Below are positions 9,138 to 21,170 of a DNA stretch of 53,720 nucleotides, piece by piece. Numbering within the stretch: the stretch's first letter is position 1; the number at the start of each line of letters is the position of its first letter. The DNA lies in NCBI GenBank assembly GCA_014859965.1, contig JACZKQ010000180.1, positions 1 through 53,720 of the forward strand, in the 5' to 3' direction. Source of the DNA: Phycisphaerae bacterium (GTDB lineage Bacteria > Planctomycetota > Phycisphaerae > Sedimentisphaerales > Anaerohalosphaeraceae). The translations under genes and the position numbers were made by a program. Below the pieces are notes generated by a model, which was not told where the DNA came from, searched no databases, and saw nothing but the letters and a program-made list of their open reading frames with translations.

Positions 9138-10598
9138 CTAATTCACCAAAATCATCACCGCCCAATGGCCCTTGCCAGGGGTCGTCAATTCCAGTATCCC
9201 GCCGCCTTGCTGCCGCAGTGGCGCTTGCCAGGCACTGCCCGTCACATCCAGCCAGCGCACTTCCAGCGAACCAGGCGCCGCTGAGGCATCCAGTTTCACC
9301 GCCCCGCCGTCCGGAAAATACACCGCATACTGCTTGCCCGGCTCGGCGAGGCAGTACGCCTCGTTGGGCGACCGTTCGCTGAGCAGGTCGTTGCGCGGGC
9401 TTGTGCGGGTCAACTCAACCGCGTCGGCGATTTTGCGCATGGAAGCAATTATTGCCTGAGCGCGGGGGCTGAGGCCAAGCCCGAAGTCTGTAGCGGCCTC
9501 GTGGGCGTCCGCGTTTTCCAAGGGGTGAGGCCGGTGGAAGCGCACGCTTGCGCAGCCGGCGAAGACGATGCGGCAGAATCTCGCCACCGACTCTTCCTCA
9601 CCGTGTCGCGCTGCGCCGTAGTTCTTGTTGTTGTTGATGGGGCGGGGCTGTTTCGCAAGGCGTTCGCGAACGTACAGGATGTTGTCGTAGTGCTTCTGAC
9701 CGAGACCGGCCCACGCGTTGTTCTGCGAGATGTCCACGAACGTGTACAGATCCGGGCGATCAAAGATGTATGCATGGTCCTTGCTCCGCACGTCCTCGCT
9801 CCTGCGCATGTCGGTTGTGCATACCTGCACACCGGCGGCCCGGGCCCGCCGGCGGACGAATTCGGCCCAGTAGTCCCCCCACTCAACGCGCTCGCCGGTC
9901 TCGTTGTTCATGCAGTAGAGCACGTGAGGACAGGAAAGGGAATACGAAAGGAGCCTGTCCACGAAGGCCTGCTGATAGCTCAGCACAAGTTGGTTATTAT
10001 CCAGCGCAGGAACACTGCGGAAAAATGCGTGGTCCGTCGGCTCGCCCCGCGGTTCATAACTAACTCGCGTCGGCAGGCGGGATTCTTCGGCCGTATAATT
10101 GACGTTGTTGGCAGGGTTGAAGGGGTGCTTGGACCAGCCGCCAAGGGATTGATGATCCACATAGTGATCCCAGGGATCCCAAATCTCGATCTGGACGATG
10201 ATGTCCCTTTCGTAAGTAAGCCGAAGAAAATTTTCAAACCGCCGCCAGTACTCCTCGTTCCATCGATCCAGATCGAACTTACCGTCGCGTTGCGCGTATG
10301 CGAAGACATTGCCCGTATTGCGGTGGCTCATTGTGTTGCGAAGGTAATTGCCCCCGACCGATTTAAGAAGATCGAGATGGCGCTGGAGGCCGATTGGATG
10401 ATTAAAGAGGTTGTCTTGCCAGGAACCGCCCAGCAGCAGGACGGGCTTGCCCTTGTACTGCCAATAGGCCGGATTCGCAGGGTATGGCTGAATGTGATCT
10501 GCGGTGTCAGCGAAAGTCCGGCCGCCCATCCAGAACATCACAAAGGCAAATGCGAGAGCCACTGCGATGCGGCATACGTGGTGCTTTTCTGCAAACAT
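9138..10598 (-). CDS. Secreted DUF4038-like glycosidase, paralogue 2
   Basis: A 486-residue exported protein. The ATG at 10598 has GGGAG upstream at eight bases; the in-frame TTG two codons earlier would overlap that spacing badly. The N-terminal signal peptide ends near GRTFADTAD. The TIM barrel begins [18 protein letters not shown] and has YCMNNETG with the presumed acid/base Glu233. The C-terminal beta module ends EVRWLDVTGSAWQAP...TPGKGHWAVMILVN. Its layout matches the adjacent gene at 10630-12027, with only 31 bases between them, so they look like tandem duplicates that have diverged. Probably a wall- or surface-active glycosidase; the substrate is unknown. Confidence 0.85.
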   Translation of the reverse strand: MFAEKHHVCRIAVALAFAFVMFWMGGRTFADTADHIQPYPANPAYWQYKGKPVLLLGGSWQDNLFNHPIGLQRHLDLLKSVGGNYLRNTMSHRNTGNVFAYAQRDGKFDLDRWNEEYWRRFENFLRLTYERDIIVQIEIWDPWDHYVDHQSLGGWSKHPFNPANNVNYTAEESRLPTRVSYEPRGEPTDHAFFRSVPALDNNQLVLSYQQAFVDRLLSYSLSCPHVLYCMNNETGERVEWGDYWAEFVRRRARAAGVQVCTTDMRRSEDVRSKDHAYIFDRPDLYTFVDISQNNAWAGLGQKHYDNILYVRERLAKQPRPINNNKNYGAARHGEEESVARFCRIVFAGCASVRFHRPHPLENADAHEAATDFGLGLSPRAQAIIASMRKIADAVELTRTSPRNDLLSERSPNEAYCLAEPGKQYAVYFPDGGAVKLDASAAPGSLEVRWLDVTGSAWQAPLRQQGGGILELTTPGKGHWAVMILVN

Positions 10599-10629
10599 TT
10601 CCAAATCTCCCTGTAGAAAGCAGCAATTT

Positions 10630-12027
10630 TCAATCCGCCGTCACGAGTACGGCCCAGTGGCCCCTGCCGGGGGCCTGCAAATCAAGAATGTGGCCGCTTT
10701 GGACCGTCTGCGGCTCCTGCCAGGCGCTGCCGGCGATGTCCAGCCAGCGGACATGGATTGCGCCGCGGGCAGCGGAGGTGTCCAATCTTACCGCACCGCC
10801 GTCCGGGAAATAGACCGCGTACTGCTTGCCCGGCTCGGCGAGGCAGTACGCCTCGTTCGCCGACCGTTCGCTCAACAGGTCGTTGTTCGGTTCGCAAGCA
10901 ACAACGTTTATCGCGTCGGTCAGCATCCGCAGGCTCTTGATGTGCGCCTGGGCGGCGTCGCTGAGCCCCAGGCCGCTTGGGGGGCGGTGAAAGCGGCTCG
11001 ACGCCGAACCGCCGATGATGTTTCGCCAGAACTTCTCCTGTGCGTTCCGGGTTGTGCCCGTCCAGACCGCCCCGCTGTCGGCCCCGTATATCTTCGTGTT
11101 GTTGATCGGCCGCGGCCGCGAGCCCAAATGCCGGTAGATATGCTGAAGGTTGCCCCAATGCTCTTCCGGGTCGAGGATGGCGCTGTTCTGCGACGCCTCG
11201 AAGAAGCTGTACACATCGGGTCGATCGAGCGAGGCCAGATGCTGGTCGGCCTTGAGGTCGAGCGTCCAGTACATCTCCGCCACCTCAATGCCGCGGCCGG
11301 CGGCAAGGGCCTGCTTGCGCAGATATGCCGCCCAGTACCACCCCCATTGGGGCGGGTACTGCGGATGAATCTCATTGCTGATGCAGTACAGAACATTGTC
11401 GTATTTCAGACTGTACGAGAGCAGCTTGTCGACGAAGCGCTGCTGACAGGCCAGCACTACACGGTCATGATGCAGCGCCGGAACCGTCATGAAAAAGTCG
11501 TGAGGCGCACCATGTGACGTGCCCCTGCCGTACCCCGGCCGGACGTACGCCGCCTTCAACCGCGTGTTCTCGTGCGTATAGGTAACGTTATTCGCCGGGT
11601 TCCACGTGTTATGCGTCCACGTATCCCCGTGCATGTCCCACATGTCCCAAAGCTCGATCTGCACGATGATGTCGCGCTCTCGGGTCAGTTCCAGAAACGT
11701 CTCAAACCGCCGCCAGTACTCCTCATCGAACTGATCGAGGTCGTACTTGCCGTTGTCGAGTTTCCTGAACGGATGCGCATCGCCGGCGTCGCGGCTGCTC
11801 ATGGCATTGCGAACGTAATTGCCGCCGACGGACTGGAGCAGGTCAAGATGTTCCTTCAAGTTGGCGATCTGAAACAGATTGTCCTCCACCGAGCCGCCGA
11901 TCAGGAGCACGGGTTTGCCGTTGTATTGCCAGTAACGGGGATTCTTGTCATAAATGGCGATGCCCTTTGGAGCGGCGTATGCGGCGGCGACTGTCATCAG
12001 CAGAATTGCAGCATTCAGGGTCCTCAC
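10630..12027 (-). CDS. Secreted DUF4038-like glycosidase, paralogue 1
   Basis: A 465-residue exported protein starting at GTG (12027) with GGAG nine bases upstream. The signal peptide is MRTLNAAILLMTVAAAYAA. The barrel opens with RYWQYNGKPVLLIGGS, includes VQIELWDMWD, and has YCISNEI with the presumed acid/base Glu219. The tail carries the conserved HVRWLDIAGSAWQ and APGRGHWAVLVT segments used here to diagnose the nonsense codon in the 3735-6098 gene. Family knowledge: related apiosidase-like enzymes cleave side chains of complex pectins; the exact reaction here is not known. Confidence 0.85.
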   Translation of the reverse strand: MRTLNAAILLMTVAAAYAAPKGIAIYDKNPRYWQYNGKPVLLIGGSVEDNLFQIANLKEHLDLLQSVGGNYVRNAMSSRDAGDAHPFRKLDNGKYDLDQFDEEYWRRFETFLELTRERDIIVQIELWDMWDMHGDTWTHNTWNPANNVTYTHENTRLKAAYVRPGYGRGTSHGAPHDFFMTVPALHHDRVVLACQQRFVDKLLSYSLKYDNVLYCISNEIHPQYPPQWGWYWAAYLRKQALAAGRGIEVAEMYWTLDLKADQHLASLDRPDVYSFFEASQNSAILDPEEHWGNLQHIYRHLGSRPRPINNTKIYGADSGAVWTGTTRNAQEKFWRNIIGGSASSRFHRPPSGLGLSDAAQAHIKSLRMLTDAINVVACEPNNDLLSERSANEAYCLAEPGKQYAVYFPDGGAVRLDTSAARGAIHVRWLDIAGSAWQEPQTVQSGHILDLQAPGRGHWAVLVTAD

Positions 12028-12093
12028 AACTCGACTCTCCGTGTTCTGATTTATTGTTTTCTCTTATCCTGGTTCGCCGCAGCCGTTGCGGTT

Positions 12094-13278
12094 CTAAGGC
12101 TCTTTGCCGCGGTACGCATCGGGGTCGCTGATGAAGGGATACGAGGCGGCATGAATCGCATACCGGTCGAGCCATTCCAGGTTGTACTCATGGTCAATCA
12201 CTTGTCCGCCGCGAACACGTCGCAGAATGGCATTGCGGTACATGGAAGGCTGCCACGCCACGAAGATATTGCCGTCCGAGTAGGCGTCATCGCCCCAGCC
12301 TTTCTGGTGATGCCCGCTGTTGTATTGACCATTGCGTTTGAGGCGTTCGAGAAAGCCGCCGCAGTTGAATTTGTTCCGGTAAGGATCATCGATGAACGGC
12401 AGCGCGTCGCGGCCCAGCACGGTCTTGAGATTGTCGAGGACCGCCCATTCGCCGCTGATGTCGTTCCAGTCGTCCGAGCTGTTGCGCGGCAGCGCGCGAA
12501 GCTGATCCGGCGAGCCGACCTCCGGCCACCAGTAATGGTATGCGTGCACCACCCGCATGTTCGCGCAGACAATCTCGCTGGCCCAGGCGAGTTGGCCGTT
12601 GTACGCATTGGCGGACACGTAGAAGACGATGATTTTGTCAGCAATGGCGGGGTTTCGCTGCCAGGCGGACGCCAGCGTAGCGGATTGGCCGCCCATGGCG
12701 ATGAGCACCGGTTTGTCGGGACGGGCGGCGTGCCAGGACATGATGAGGTCGACACAGGCTTTGGCGCCCGGGCTGTCCGGGTCAGGTTTCGCCTGCGTGT
12801 TGCCGATGATGGGCTTTGGGATCCGCTCCATGCACATACCCGATCTCAGGCAGCGGTCGTAATGCCAGAAAGCCGACTCCTGCCATATCTCCTTGAACAC
12901 ACCCTTGGGATCGATTGGTGTGACGATCTGGGCCGCCAGCGTGATCTTGCCGAGGCCGGCCATGGCGCAGAGCACATCATCGTCGAGCACGTCGGCGTAT
13001 TCGTCATTGTCATAAATGATCGGATTCGGCAGCGGCTTGTCCGGGAAGAAACCGGCGGGCATTGTGACACCGTGGAGGTAAAGCCCTGCGGGATAACCGG
13101 GGCGATCGAAGCCCCAGTCGCCCACGGCGGGGTTGGGATTTCGGGACCAGTCGGTTGTCATGGCATTCCAGGCGGCCGGAGGTTGCGCAAACGCGAGGCC
13201 GCCGATCAAGCACAGCGTGAGAAAGGCTTTCCGCCTGTAACACGATGCGAAAATAGGAAGTATACTGAAACAGCGCAT
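12094..13278 (-). CDS. Secreted nucleoside-hydrolase-like protein
   Basis: About 394 residues from the ATG at 13278; an in-frame GTG one codon earlier (13281) is equally well spaced from GAGGGA, and a TTG at 13314 overlaps the end of the upstream gene. A signal peptide (FLTLCLIGGLAFA) directs export. The segment PIIYDNDEYADVLDDDVLC resembles the Asp-rich calcium site of inosine/uridine nucleoside hydrolases and DUF1593-type proteins. Later segments (PVLIAMGGQSATLASAW) fit the same fold. In a polysaccharide array such proteins are more likely to act on sugars than on nucleosides, but that is inference. It follows the TIM-barrel gene with almost no gap, so they are co-transcribed. Confidence 0.75.
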   Translation of the reverse strand: MRCFSILPIFASCYRRKAFLTLCLIGGLAFAQPPAAWNAMTTDWSRNPNPAVGDWGFDRPGYPAGLYLHGVTMPAGFFPDKPLPNPIIYDNDEYADVLDDDVLCAMAGLGKITLAAQIVTPIDPKGVFKEIWQESAFWHYDRCLRSGMCMERIPKPIIGNTQAKPDPDSPGAKACVDLIMSWHAARPDKPVLIAMGGQSATLASAWQRNPAIADKIIVFYVSANAYNGQLAWASEIVCANMRVVHAYHYWWPEVGSPDQLRALPRNSSDDWNDISGEWAVLDNLKTVLGRDALPFIDDPYRNKFNCGGFLERLKRNGQYNSGHHQKGWGDDAYSDGNIFVAWQPSMYRNAILRRVRGGQVIDHEYNLEWLDRYAIHAASYPFISDPDAYRGKEP

Positions 13279-13306
13279 CACATGGTTTCCCTCACATAGG
13301 ATGCTA

Positions 13307-16530
<3,224 letters not shown>

Positions 16531-16532
16531 GC

Positions 16533-16584
16533 TTGGCACGGGCATCCTGCCCGTGGGTAATCCCGGCACGCCGGGAGAGCGAAT
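16533..16584. repeat. GC-rich inverted repeat after ligA
   Basis: CACGGGCA-TCC-TGCCCGTG is an 8-base-arm hairpin just after the ligA stop, followed by a second small palindrome (CCCGGCACGCCGGG). The GGGCATCCTGCCCGTG core recurs in inverted, slightly changed form near 48,980. No T-run follows, so it is more likely a dispersed repeat than a classical terminator. Confidence 0.45.
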
Positions 16585-16610
16585 TGTTAACCAAACAGCC
16601 GCCGGAGACG

Positions 16611-17729
16611 ATGGACGACACCGACTACATGCAGAGGGCCCTTGACCTTGCCGCCAAAGGCATCGGTTGGGTAGAACCCAATCCGGCGGTGGGGTGCGTG
16701 ATTGTGAAGGACGGGCGAGTCATTGGGGAGGGCTTTCATGAGCGGTTCGGCGGCCCGCACGCGGAGATCAATGCACTGGCGGACTGCCGGCAGCGCGGCA
16801 TCGATCCCGCCGGGGCGGCCATGATCGTGACTCTCGAACCCTGCTGCCACGTGGGCAAGACCGGCCCCTGCACCGAGGCGGTCATCGCCGCCGGCATCGC
16901 CAAGGTGGTGATCGCTACAGGCGACCCGTTCCACCAGGTCGCCGGCGGCGGCATCGAGCGGCTTCGAAACGCCGGCATTGACGTGGAAACGGGCCCCGGC
17001 CGGGAACAGGCCCTCGTGCTCAACGCCCCGTTTTTCAAGTACGCCCGCACAAAACGGCCCTGGGTGATCGCCAAATGGGCCCAGAGCGCCGATGCGTTTC
17101 TGGCGTCACGACGTCATCGCTGGATCTCCTGCGAGACAAGCCGCCGCGACGTACACCGGCTCCGGCGCCGCTGCCAGGGCATTCTGGTCGGCGTGCAGAC
17201 AGCCATTGCAGACGACCCCCGCCTTACCGTCCGTATAGCGGACGTCGCGTGGGAACGGCAGCCCCTGAGAATAATATTGGACAGCACCCTGAGAATACCC
17301 GATGACAAGAGGGTTCTGGATACCGCCGAGGCGGCAACGCTGGTTGTTATCACGAGCGGCACGCTCCAAAAGCAGTCCCGCCGGGTCGCGGCGATGGCCG
17401 GCCGCGGCGTCGAAATACTGGCGGTCGCCGAAAACAAGGGCAGATGCGACCTGAATCAGGTGCTGGAGCAGTTGGGCCGGCGAGGGATCCAGCAATTGCT
17501 CGTCGAAGGCGGCCCTGCCGTGCTGACCGATTTCCTGCGGCAGGACCTTGTCGACGAAGTCAGAATATACCTAGCGCCGACCGAACTGGCTTCGGAGGGC
17601 GCCGTAAGAGTAACCGAAACGATGGCGTCATTTGTAAAAAACCCGGAGCAACTCCTTCACGGAACCACGAGTAATCTGGACTGTGACCGCTGCATCGCGG
17701 GCCTGATCCACGAACCGCCCGGCGAATGA
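16611..17729 (+). CDS. ribD: Bifunctional riboflavin deaminase/reductase RibD
   Basis: 372 residues from the ATG at 16611 (GGAG close upstream). It catalyses two steps of riboflavin synthesis: deamination of the diaminopyrimidine phosphate, then NADPH reduction of its ribosyl side chain. The N-terminal deaminase has GPHAEINAL (His50, catalytic Glu52) and PCCHVGKTGPC (zinc ligands Cys78, Cys87). The C-terminal half is the RibD reductase (CQGILVGVQTAIADDPRLTV, QQLLVEGGPAVLTDFL). No other rib genes and no FMN riboswitch lie nearby. It is followed after 48 bases by the kinase gene. Confidence 0.96.
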   Translation: MDDTDYMQRALDLAAKGIGWVEPNPAVGCVIVKDGRVIGEGFHERFGGPHAEINALADCRQRGIDPAGAAMIVTLEPCCHVGKTGPCTEAVIAAGIAKVVIATGDPFHQVAGGGIERLRNAGIDVETGPGREQALVLNAPFFKYARTKRPWVIAKWAQSADAFLASRRHRWISCETSRRDVHRLRRRCQGILVGVQTAIADDPRLTVRIADVAWERQPLRIILDSTLRIPDDKRVLDTAEAATLVVITSGTLQKQSRRVAAMAGRGVEILAVAENKGRCDLNQVLEQLGRRGIQQLLVEGGPAVLTDFLRQDLVDEVRIYLAPTELASEGAVRVTETMASFVKNPEQLLHGTTSNLDCDRCIAGLIHEPPGE

Positions 17730-17777
17730 TTGCCGCGGGGCCTTTGGGTCCGCCCGGCATGGAGATATGAACGTATT

Positions 17778-19112
17778 ATGATCGAACCAGAGCAACAGAC
17801 CCAGCCGCAGTCCAACGCGCCCGGCGGAGGCGCGCCCCTGCGCCGCAACCAGAAACTCGGCAAATACCGGCTTGCCCGACGCGTCGGCATGGGCGGGTAC
17901 TGCGAGGTCTGGAAGGCGCGCGACCGCGTCGAAGGCATCTGGGTGGCTCTGAAAATACCCCAGCCCGACACCAGCGGCAAACGCGACAATCAGGCTATGC
18001 TGCGCGAAGTGCGTCTCGTCGCCCAGTTGCGTCATCCCCATATCATGCCCGTTAAGAACGCCGAGATTATCGACGGCTACGCGGTGATGGCCACCGAACT
18101 GTCCGTGCGGACGCTCGACGACTGTTCGCGCCCGATGAGCTTCAAGCGCATCGTCATGATCATCACGCAGGTCCTGGAAGGCCTGACGTACGCACACAGC
18201 CACCGCATGGTCCACTGCGACGTGACGCCCGGAAACATCTTTCTGTTTCCCAACGGCCGGGTTGCTATCGGTGATTTCGGTATCGGCCTGAAGATGCACG
18301 GACGCATGGAAACCGTCGACGAATTCGGCACGCCCGGATACGTTGCTCCCGAGCAGGCCTACGGGCACCCCACCTATCGAAGCGACTGCTTCTCAGTGGG
18401 CCTGATCCTCTACGAGTTCATCACCGGCGTGCTGCCCCGATGGCCTTTCACCTGGCCCTACCGGGGCCATGAACGGCTGCGAAAGCAAACCAGCACGGAG
18501 TTCGTCAGGTTCATGAAAAAAGCTCTGGCCGTAAAACCCGACGAACGCTTTGTCAATGCAAAGCAGATGTCCGCCGCCATGCGGGAGGCCGTACCCCGCG
18601 CACTCGATGCGTCCGTACGTCCGGCGGCAGTGCCGCGCACGCCCGACTGGCGGCAGCTCCGCAGGGAGACTTTCCTCAAACGCTACAGGAAAGTCCTGCC
18701 CGACATGATAGCCTGCACGGCCTGCGGTGAACCCGTTTCCGAACGCATGCACCTGTGCCCGTGGTGCGGCACGACGCGAAACCGTTTTGACGAGCAAAGC
18801 CGTTTCAGTCATGTCTGCTCGCGCTGCCATAAAGGGCTTTCGCCATCATGGAGCTACTGCCCGTGGTGCTACGGCGTGGGGTATATCCCGCAGCCTGAAA
18901 AGAACGGCGTGGTGATAAGCTATCACGATGCCTGCCGTCACTGCGGTGGCAAGGTCATGCGTTTCATGCGGTATTGTCCGTGGTGCAATCGCAGAATACG
19001 AAAAGCCTGGGTGGTATTCCCGTTTCCGGAGACCTGCGCCAAGTGCGGGTGGTCGGTCGATTCGGATTACTGGAACTACTGCCCGTGGTGTACAAAGCGA
19101 CTCATCGAATAG
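17778..19112 (+). CDS. Ser/Thr protein kinase with four C-terminal zinc ribbons
   Basis: 444 residues. The Hanks-type kinase domain (about 28-280) has a Gly loop (GMGGYC), VALK Lys59, alpha-C Glu77, HCDVTPGN with Asp148 and Asn153, and DFG at 166-168. The usual HRD Arg is Cys, so it is a non-RD kinase that should not need activation-loop phosphorylation. The remaining third holds four CxxC pairs each closed by CPWC (CTAC/CPWC, CSRC/CPWC, CRHC/CPWC, CAKC/CPWC), forming tandem zinc ribbons; no transmembrane segment is present, unlike PASTA kinases. The partner phosphatase gene starts about 18 bases after the stop. Ribbons probably bind protein or nucleic acid. The start at 17778 is the best in-frame ATG, with GGAG at a slightly long spacing. 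Confidence 0.92.
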   Translation: MIEPEQQTQPQSNAPGGGAPLRRNQKLGKYRLARRVGMGGYCEVWKARDRVEGIWVALKIPQPDTSGKRDNQAMLREVRLVAQLRHPHIMPVKNAEIIDGYAVMATELSVRTLDDCSRPMSFKRIVMIITQVLEGLTYAHSHRMVHCDVTPGNIFLFPNGRVAIGDFGIGLKMHGRMETVDEFGTPGYVAPEQAYGHPTYRSDCFSVGLILYEFITGVLPRWPFTWPYRGHERLRKQTSTEFVRFMKKALAVKPDERFVNAKQMSAAMREAVPRALDASVRPAAVPRTPDWRQLRRETFLKRYRKVLPDMIACTACGEPVSERMHLCPWCGTTRNRFDEQSRFSHVCSRCHKGLSPSWSYCPWCYGVGYIPQPEKNGVVISYHDACRHCGGKVMRFMRYCPWCNRRIRKAWVVFPFPETCAKCGWSVDSDYWNYCPWCTKRLIE

Positions 19113-19129
19113 GAGACTGCTCCATCGCG

Positions 19130-19936
19130 TTGCCAGTGAATACACACGAAGCCGACAATACCCTCGAAAAGGCCTTGACGACACACCCGGCCTTCCGCTG
19201 GGCTGCGCTGTCGGACGTGGGCAAGAGCCGCGATGTGAATGAAGATGCATGCCGCGTTGAGCCGGAGATCGGGCTGTTTGTCGTTTCCGACGGCATGGGC
19301 GGACACAAAGGCGGGCATCTCGCCTCCGGCATCGTCACCGAAGACCTGCCCGTCATGATCGAAAACAAACTCCACACACTCCGCAGCGGCCGCGCCCATG
19401 CCGTGCGTCGCGTCTTTAAGACCACGCTCGCCGAGCAGAGCAAACAGCTTTGGATGGAGGCCGTCGTCGGCGAACACGGCTTCAGGGAAATGGGCGCCAC
19501 AGTAGTCGTCCTGCTCATTCGGGACAGCCGTGCCTACGTGGCCAACCTCGGCGACAGCCGCATCTATCGCCTTCGGCGCACCGGACTCAAACAACTGACG
19601 AGAGATCATTCCGTCGTTTCCGAACTGCTCGAAGCGGGCCGCATTCTCCCCCATGAGGCCCAGACCCATGAAGCCCGCGGCCAGATCACTCAATACATCG
19701 GCATGGATGATACGAAAGCCGCACCGCATCTCAGGACGTTCGCGCTGCGCAAGGGCGACCGCCTTCTGTTGTGCACCGACGGACTGACCGACATGCTCGA
19801 CGACCTCGCCATCCGCCGCATTCTGACGACCAATGCAGACCCCGATGCGGCATGTCGCGCCCTGGTCGACGAAGCGAACGACGCCGGCGGCCACGACAAC
19901 ATCACCGTTGTCGTCGTGGACTGCGTTAAAGCCTGA
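19130..19936 (+). CDS. PP2C-family protein phosphatase
   Basis: About 268 residues. It removes phosphate from Ser/Thr and is the expected antagonist of the adjacent kinase. Metal-binding PP2C motifs are all present: SDVGKSRDVNEDACR, VVSDGMGGHKGG, NLGDSRIYRL, LLCTDGLTDML and GGHDNITVVVVD. The start is uncertain. AGGAG overlaps the kinase stop (TAGGAG at 19110); the candidate starts are TTG at 19130 and GTG at 19136, while an ATC at 19124 is ideally spaced but unusual. The frame is open upstream into the kinase gene but without family sequence. The overlap of stop codon and ribosome site points to coupled translation. Confidence 0.93.
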   Translation: MPVNTHEADNTLEKALTTHPAFRWAALSDVGKSRDVNEDACRVEPEIGLFVVSDGMGGHKGGHLASGIVTEDLPVMIENKLHTLRSGRAHAVRRVFKTTLAEQSKQLWMEAVVGEHGFREMGATVVVLLIRDSRAYVANLGDSRIYRLRRTGLKQLTRDHSVVSELLEAGRILPHEAQTHEARGQITQYIGMDDTKAAPHLRTFALRKGDRLLLCTDGLTDMLDDLAIRRILTTNADPDAACRALVDEANDAGGHDNITVVVVDCVKA

Positions 19937-20004
19937 TTTGGATTGCACCAGGTCACGATAAACTGCCCTCAGACAGCCTGCGGCCGACGTTTTGCGGTTT
20001 ATCG

Positions 20005-20033
20005 TTGACGCCGCAGCCCTGTTTCTGTAGGAT
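20005..20033 (+). promoter_or_regulatory. Sigma-70-like promoter of the DUF1080 lipoprotein
   Basis: TTGACG (20005-20010) and TAGGAT (20028-20033) are 17 bases apart, about 65 bases before the start codon at 20100. Confidence 0.5.
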
Positions 20034-20099
20034 TCGGACGTCTTCAGTTACAGCTTGCGCCCGGCAGTAGTCCGGGGCGAAACATTAGAAAGGGCAACG

Positions 20100-21101
20100 A
20101 TGAAACACATGGTCAGGTACGTGGTAATCGCCGCCATACTGGCGGGACTTTGGGGATGTCAGAAGTCGGACGGACAAGGCCGGGATGCCGATAAAAGCGA
20201 ACCGAAGGCCGTTGCACTGATTACGCCGGAACTTTCAAACTTCGAGTTCGAAGGGCAGCGATGGGCGTACGAGGACGGGATTGCCGCCCGCGTCGGCGAG
20301 GGCGACCTGCATGATTTGTGGGTCAAGGGCCAGTACGGTGACTTCATTCTCGAACTGGAATATAAGCTCGCATCCAAATCCAACAGCGGCATACTCATAC
20401 GCTGTACGGACAAGGCCGACTGGATCAATACCGCGTTGGAGATTCAGCTGCATGAGACAGGCGACGGCACCGTGCACGGCCAGTCCGCGGGCATCTACGA
20501 TTGCATGTCGCCCGACTTCATCGAAGTTGCCCATCTGGAGGCGACGGTGAACGAGGCCGTTACAAACATCCCGCTGGTTTTGAATCAGGACACTGCATTG
20601 TCAAATGCAGCAACGGTCAAGATCGTAAAGATGTACAACAACTTTCAGACGGTCGAACGCAACGGCAAGATCATACCTTACGAAGGCTCCGACACCGGCT
20701 GGAATCCGGCGCTCTACGTATCGGTTAAGAACGACGGCGCCGAAGAGATGGTGCTGCTGGAAGGCGACAAGCCGGTCGCCAGCGATAAGGGCAATTGCAC
20801 ACTGGTCTTCCGCACGGAGAAACGCATCGCCGACAAGGACGTGCCGACGCCCGCGGATCAATGGCACACAATGAAGGTCAAAGCCAAAGATAACATGATC
20901 GAAGTCTGGTCGAACGGCCGCAAGGTGCTGACGATGGATTTGAATGCGTGGACGCAGGCGGGGTGGAACCCGCAGGGAACAAAGAACAAGTATAACGTCG
21001 CTTTGAAGGACATGCCGCGTCATGGCTACATCGGACTTCAGGATCATGGTTTGCCCGTCTGGTTTCGCAATGTGAAACTGACGGTTCTGGACGGATCGTA
21101 A
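20100..21101 (+). CDS. DUF1080 (3-keto-disaccharide hydrolase-type) lipoprotein
   Basis: 333 residues; ATG at 20100 with GAAAGGG upstream. The N-terminus MKHMVRYVVIAAILAGLWGC is a lipoprotein signal with a lipobox-like LWGC (Trp at -2 is unusual), so Cys20 is probably lipidated. The mature part is a concanavalin-like DUF1080 fold: GDFILELEYKLASKSNSGIL, GQSAGIYDC and WHTMKVKAKDNMIEVWSNGR are standard. Some family members hydrolyse 3-keto-glycosides; many are only binding proteins. It is a single-gene unit closed by a strong terminator. Confidence 0.92.
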   Translation: MKHMVRYVVIAAILAGLWGCQKSDGQGRDADKSEPKAVALITPELSNFEFEGQRWAYEDGIAARVGEGDLHDLWVKGQYGDFILELEYKLASKSNSGILIRCTDKADWINTALEIQLHETGDGTVHGQSAGIYDCMSPDFIEVAHLEATVNEAVTNIPLVLNQDTALSNAATVKIVKMYNNFQTVERNGKIIPYEGSDTGWNPALYVSVKNDGAEEMVLLEGDKPVASDKGNCTLVFRTEKRIADKDVPTPADQWHTMKVKAKDNMIEVWSNGRKVLTMDLNAWTQAGWNPQGTKNKYNVALKDMPRHGYIGLQDHGLPVWFRNVKLTVLDGS

Positions 21102-21135
21102 GCGACGGATTGCTGCTTACTTAATGAACGGCGAC

Positions 21136-21170
21136 AAAAGATCCCGGCGCTCAGCGCGGGATCTTTTTTT
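21136..21170 (+). terminator. Rho-independent terminator
   Basis: AAAAGATCCCGGCGC-TCA-GCGCGGGATCTTTTTTT: a long GC-rich stem with one bulge, then a run of seven T, 35 bases after the DUF1080 stop. Confidence 0.93.

Noticed and set aside
8011-9141. 376-codon plus-strand frame antisense to the GH-A hydrolase
   Set aside because: Arg/His/Pro-rich shadow with no motif; the minus frame has signal peptide, NEP and TEAG motifs.
16533-16610. FMN riboswitch upstream of ribD
   Set aside because: The gap is under 80 bases and filled by simple palindromes; none of the conserved RFN stems is seen.
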